NCBI GenBank assembly: GCA_038522635.1 | Contig: JBCBJZ010000172.1 | Coordinates: 1 to 6,849 of the forward strand | From: JBCBJZ01 sp038522635 | GTDB taxonomy: Bacteria > Pseudomonadota > Alphaproteobacteria > Rhizobiales > Hyphomicrobiaceae | Reading direction: 5' to 3' | Length of the DNA stretch: 6,849 nt | In this document: positions 5,344-6,849 of the stretch, one piece after another | How the letters are laid out: each line of letters opens with the position of its first letter | Numbering within the stretch: position 1 is the first letter of the stretch | The notes under the pieces: generated by a model | The model's input: the letters and a program-made list of their open reading frames with translations, nothing else | Told to the model about the DNA's origin: nothing | Database searches by the model: none | Translations under genes and position numbers: made by a program

Positions 5344-6192
5344 ATGAAGCTGGTGCGGTACGGAGCGCGTGGGGCGGAGAAGCCGGGGTTGGTCGATGGC
5401 GCGGGGCAGGTGCGCGATCTGTCCGCTCATATCGAGGACATCAACGGGGCGGTCCTCGATGAAGCGAGCCTTGCAACGTTGCGCGCGCTCGACCCGGCAA
5501 GCCTGCCCGAGGTTGCTGCGGGCACGCGTCTTGGGGCTCCGATCAACGGCGTGACGAACTTCATCGCCGTGGGGTTGAATTTCGAAGATCACGCGAAAGA
5601 AGCCAATCAGCCGATCCCCGACGAGCCGATCCTGTTCAACAAGCTCACCAACTGTATCGTTGGTCCCAACGACGACGTGATCAAACCGCGTGGGTCGACC
5701 AAGCTCGATTGGGAATGCGAACTTGCGTTCGTGATCGGCAAACGCGCGCGCTACGTGGCACTCGACGATGCCGCCTCGCACATCGCCGGCTACTGCGTGT
5801 GCAACGATGTTTCAGAGCGCGCCTTCCAGCTAGAGGGCACCGGCCAGTGGATGAAAGGCAAATGCGCTGAGACGTTCGGTCCGCTCGGGCCCTGGCTCGT
5901 CACCGCCGATGAGATTGCGGACATCGATCAGCTCGGCATGTGGCTCGACGTGAACGGCCAGCGCATGCAGACCGGGAACACGAACACGATGATCTTCAAT
6001 GTGCGCTTCCTGCTGCATTACATCTCGCAGTTCATGGTGCTCGAAGCGGGTGATGTGGTGACCACGGGCACGCCGCCGGGCGTCGGGCTCGGCATGAAGC
6101 CACCGGTGCTGCTGAACGTGGGCGATGAGATGCGCCTGGGCATCGACGGGCTTGGCGAACAGCACCAAAAAGTGGTGGCGTGCGACGTTTGA
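5344..6192 (+). CDS. Fumarylacetoacetate hydrolase (FAH)-family protein, 2,4-diketo-3-deoxy-sugar-acid hydrolase type
   Basis: A 282-aa protein of the FAH superfamily, metal-dependent enzymes that mostly hydrolyse or decarboxylate 2,4-dioxo acids. After a small N-terminal region (1-65) the FAH core begins at NFIAVGLNFEDHAKE (72-86), which includes the conserved His83 and Glu86. The expected metal ligands are Glu124 and Glu126 (DWECE, 122-126) and Asp155 (CNDVSERAFQ, 153-162). Further signatures are GQWMKGKCAETFGPLGPW (167-184), GNTNTMIFNV (211-220) and TTGTPPGVGLGMKPP (240-254). This combination matches, from memory, the subgroup containing 2,4-diketo-3-deoxy-L-rhamnonate and -fuconate hydrolases, which is often annotated 'ureidoglycolate lyase'. 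None of the sugar-acid dehydrogenases or dehydratases of those routes is in the window, so the true substrate is open. The stop shares one base with the start of the next gene. Confidence 0.92.
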   Translation: MKLVRYGARGAEKPGLVDGAGQVRDLSAHIEDINGAVLDEASLATLRALDPASLPEVAAGTRLGAPINGVTNFIAVGLNFEDHAKEANQPIPDEPILFNKLTNCIVGPNDDVIKPRGSTKLDWECELAFVIGKRARYVALDDAASHIAGYCVCNDVSERAFQLEGTGQWMKGKCAETFGPLGPWLVTADEIADIDQLGMWLDVNGQRMQTGNTNTMIFNVRFLLHYISQFMVLEAGDVVTTGTPPGVGLGMKPPVLLNVGDEMRLGIDGLGEQHQKVVACDV

Positions 6193-6849
6193 TGGGGGGC
6201 AACAACGGCGCGATGGCTGGCGGGGCCAGCGGCGGGGGTAACGGCGACGCGCGCTCTGACAAGGGCGAGCGGCGTGACGATGGGCTCACACGGCCCTATG
6301 CAGCGCCACCCAACGACGGCGTTCCGCTTGAGGTTGCCGATGGCCTGTGGTGGGTGCGCCTGCCGCTCCCCTTTCGGTTGAACCACGTCAACATCTGGCT
6401 GATCGAAGAAGACGACGGGTTCGCTGCCATCGACTGCGGGCCCGATACGCCAGCAGTGCGCGCTGTGTGGGAGGAGCTTGCCGAAGGCGCGTTGAAGGGG
6501 CGCGCGCTAACCCGCCTGATCGCCACGCATGGGCACGTGGATCACGTCGGGCTGAGCGGTTGGGTTTGCGAACGCTTCGGCGGCATCCCCTACCATGCCT
6601 CGCTCGCCGCCTGGCTGTGGGCGCGCCATTCCTATCTTAACACCAAGCATCCGCGCTCGCCCGCCTACGCTACGTTCCTCACGCAGCACGGCGTCCCGCG
6701 AGAAAAGATCGACGCGTTTTTGGCCGATAAGCCGGTTGCCACGCTGTACGGTCCGCAACCCGATCAGTTCGTTCGCTTGGGCGATAACGGGTCGATCGGC
6801 ATCGGTGCGCGGCGCTGGCGTATCGGGCCCGCAGTCGATGGCAGCGAAC
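6192..6849 (+). CDS. MBL-fold metallo-hydrolase (partial, 3' end beyond window)
   Basis: An open frame of 219 codons with no stop before the window end. THGHVDH (112-118) is the metallo-beta-lactamase zinc motif HxHxDH, with His113, His115, Asp117 and His118. Ahead of it come the typical first strands of the fold (GLWWVRLPLPFRLNHVNIWL, 51-70, then AAIDCG, 79-84). The later His and Asp ligands would lie beyond the window. Family members hydrolyse thioesters, lactones, phosphodiesters and other bonds, and the substrate is unknown here. Residues 1-34 are low-complexity (Gly/Asn/Ala, then charged) and probably disordered. The ATG at 6192 overlaps the FAH stop by one base (TGATG), suggesting translational coupling; an in-frame ATG at 6213 is the alternative start. 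The ribosome binding site is weak for both. Confidence 0.88.
   Translation, partial: MGGNNGAMAGGASGGGNGDARSDKGERRDDGLTRPYAAPPNDGVPLEVADGLWWVRLPLPFRLNHVNIWLIEEDDGFAAIDCGPDTPAVRAVWEELAEGALKGRALTRLIATHGHVDHVGLSGWVCERFGGIPYHASLAAWLWARHSYLNTKHPRSPAYATFLTQHGVPREKIDAFLADKPVATLYGPQPDQFVRLGDNGSIGIGARRWRIGPAVDGSE

Overview
The window looks like a high-GC alphaproteobacterial chromosome. The evidence is an alphaproteobacterial-type F1 epsilon subunit (131 aa), strongly G/C-biased third codon positions, and GMC, FAH and MBL family members of the kind common in Hyphomicrobiales and related orders. The order-level guess is inference. No mobile element, CRISPR array, tRNA or rRNA was seen.

Layout. Bases 1-151 are the spacer before atpC, probably the atpD-atpC spacer; they hold two consecutive strong inverted repeats. 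atpC (152-547, +) ends an ATP synthase operon whose other genes lie upstream of the window. A 110-base convergent gap (548-657) full of GC hairpins separates it from two minus-strand genes: a choline-dehydrogenase-like GMC flavoprotein (658-2301) and, upstream of it on the same strand, an alpha/beta hydrolase (2524-3369). The 222-base gap between these two carries a small palindrome cluster that could be an operator. The alpha/beta hydrolase diverges from a plus-strand set across a 226-base shared region (3370-3595). That set is a ThDP-dependent enzyme of the acetolactate synthase / 2-oxo-acid decarboxylase superfamily (3596-5275), an FAH-family hydrolase of the 2,4-diketo-3-deoxy-sugar-acid type (5344-6192), and a metallo-beta-lactamase-fold hydrolase that starts inside the FAH stop codon (6192) and runs off the window end.

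How the genes may work together. Five enzyme genes around one divergent intergenic region resemble a small catabolic module: flavin-dependent oxidation of an alcohol (GMC), ester or C-C hydrolysis (alpha/beta hydrolase), ThDP chemistry on a 2-oxo acid, cleavage of a 2,4-dioxo acid (FAH), and hydrolysis of a thioester, lactone or similar bond (MBL). Family membership can be read from motifs, but no substrate can, and no regulator or transporter gene lies inside the window. Nothing here is clearly a new system. The points most worth a second look are the hairpin pair ahead of atpC, the orphan ThDP-FAH-MBL operon, and the low-complexity start of the MBL protein.
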